This document shows, in pieces, positions 6,751 through 7,657 of a stretch of 7,657 nt of DNA (within the stretch, counting starts at the first letter, position 1; the number at the start of each line of letters is the position of its first letter). The DNA is from JBPEXY01 sp052031065 (GTDB taxonomy: Bacteria; Pseudomonadota; Gammaproteobacteria; Immundisolibacterales; Immundisolibacteraceae). The position numbers and the translations under genes were made by a program. The stretch spans positions 1-7,657 of the forward strand of contig JBPEXY010000233.1 of the NCBI GenBank assembly GCA_052031065.1, given 5' to 3'. Below the pieces are notes generated by a model. That model was not told the DNA's origin. It worked only from the letters and a program-made list of their open reading frames with translations, and searched no databases.

Positions 6751-7657
6751 TTGGTTTCGCGGTCTTTACCCCTGTTGCTGCTGGCCGTGCTGTTGGGTCT
6801 GGCGGAGTCGGCCAGCGCTGCCTGTGAGAGCGTTGATATTTACGTTCGTGACGGGTGTCCGCACTGCGAGCAGGCCAGCGCGTTTCTGCAGCGCGTTAAG
6901 CGCGAGCATCCGTCGGTCACGATCAATGTGTTTGAGGTGAGTGGCAATGCTCAGAACCTGGCGCGGCTAGAACAGATCAGCCAGGCCAATGGTATTGCGC
7001 GCCCCGGCGTGCCAACGCTGGTGATTTGTGACCTGGTGATTGTGGGTTATGCCGAACAGCTGGGCACACCCCAGAAGATCCTCTCTACCCTGGGAATCGA
7101 ATCCGACCGGCTGGCTCAGCCGGTGGCCGGTGCAATCCCGCAGATGATCACCTTGCCGTTTGGGCAGCTTGATCTATCCACCATGAAGTTACCGGTGCTG
7201 ACGGTGGTCCTCGGGCTGGTTGATGGTTTTAACCCCTGCGCCATGTGGGTGCTGCTGTTTCTGCTCTCCCTGCTGGTCAACATTAAAAACCGTGGCCGGG
7301 TGTTACTGGTTGCCGGGGTGTTTGTGCTGGTCAGTGGCCTAGTCTATTTCGCTTTTATGGCTGCCTGGCTCAACCTGTTTCTGGTGCTGGAATATGGCCG
7401 CCCCCTGCAGGTGGTGTTGGGTGGTCTGGGCATCATTATTGGCGGTATTCATATCAAAGATTTCTTTGCGCCGGGGCGGGGTGTTCACCTGGCGATTCCC
7501 GAAGGCGCCCGGCCAACCCTCTACAGTAGAGTACGCGCTGTCATTCAGGCCGAGAATCTCATCGGCGCGCTGGTTGGGGTCACCCTGGTGGCGGTGTTGG
7601 TTAATCTGCTCGAGCTGCTCTGTACCGCCGGATTGCCGGCGCTCTATACCCATGTAT
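6751..7657 (+). CDS. Secreted glutaredoxin-like domain fused to a DsbD/CcdA-like membrane domain, 3' end missing
   Basis: Predicted inner-membrane thiol-disulfide transducer. The frame is open from the TTG at 6751 to the window edge (302 codons). Residues 1-24 (VSRSLPLLLLAVLLGLAESASA after the start) form a signal peptide with a likely cut at ASA/A. Then follows a glutaredoxin/thioredoxin-like domain: strand VDIYVRDG, redox motif Cys36-Pro-His-Cys39, and the cis-proline loop GVPT (Pro88). From about residue 150 a polytopic membrane part begins with GLVDGFNPCAMWVLLFLLSLL (Cys163) and continues through NLLELLCTAGLP (Cys291). These resemble the paired reactive cysteines of the DsbD/CcdA membrane domain, which carry electrons from cytoplasmic thioredoxin across the membrane. 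No clear Shine-Dalgarno sequence precedes the TTG; coupling to the HAD stop one base upstream is plausible. A GTG at 6691 in the same frame is an alternative start but would put about 20 polar residues before the signal peptide. Partner proteins are unknown. Confidence 0.85.
   Translation, partial: MVSRSLPLLLLAVLLGLAESASAACESVDIYVRDGCPHCEQASAFLQRVKREHPSVTINVFEVSGNAQNLARLEQISQANGIARPGVPTLVICDLVIVGYAEQLGTPQKILSTLGIESDRLAQPVAGAIPQMITLPFGQLDLSTMKLPVLTVVLGLVDGFNPCAMWVLLFLLSLLVNIKNRGRVLLVAGVFVLVSGLVYFAFMAAWLNLFLVLEYGRPLQVVLGGLGIIIGGIHIKDFFAPGRGVHLAIPEGARPTLYSRVRAVIQAENLIGALVGVTLVAVLVNLLELLCTAGLPALYTHV

Noticed and set aside
1..7657. CRISPR array, tRNA, rRNA, or intact insertion sequence
   Set aside because: I saw no regularly spaced direct repeats, no tRNA-like or rRNA sequence, and no transposase or integrase gene on either strand.

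Overview
The window looks like a junction between accessory DNA and a more chromosome-like block in a proteobacterium, most likely a gammaproteobacterium. That guess rests on the gene families (CzcBA-type metal efflux, a PFL_4706-type conjugation ATPase, cassette-like acetyltransferases, a DsbD-like membrane reductase). No rRNA or species marker is present, so the lineage is an inference.

Layout. (1) 1-3947, + strand: the 3' part of a czcB-like periplasmic adaptor gene, then a complete czcA-like RND pump gene 10 bases downstream. Together they are two parts of a tripartite efflux system for divalent metal ions. The outer-membrane partner (czcC type) would lie upstream of the window. A strong terminator hairpin (3955-3990) closes the operon. 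(2) 4031-5609, - strand: a decapitated conjugative-transfer ATPase (C-terminal third only) whose 5' end runs out of frame into the 3' end of a GNAT acetyltransferase gene; a 101-bp spacer with strong dyad symmetry; then a second, unrelated GNAT gene. The ATPase piece is the scar of an integrative conjugative element (ICE). The two small acetyltransferase genes, in the same orientation with a structured spacer and a very short leader, resemble mobile gene cassettes, but I could not find a textbook attC site. (3) 5610-5945: a largely non-coding, AT-richer stretch. (4) 5946-7657, + strand: a G-rich block with a complete HAD-IIA phosphatase gene and, one base after its stop, a gene that runs off the right edge and encodes a secreted glutaredoxin-like domain joined to a DsbD/CcdA-like membrane domain.

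How the parts relate. CzcB and CzcA would act together in metal export. The ATPase fragment lacks its Walker A region and should be inactive; it records that the metal-efflux operon sits next to ICE DNA, a common location for such cargo. The HAD and DsbD-like genes are tightly spaced and probably co-transcribed, though no shared pathway is evident. The most unusual parts are the ATPase/GNAT chimeric junction, the structured spacer between the GNAT genes, the adaptor that lacks a helical hairpin, and the N-terminal position of the thiol domain in the DsbD-like protein.
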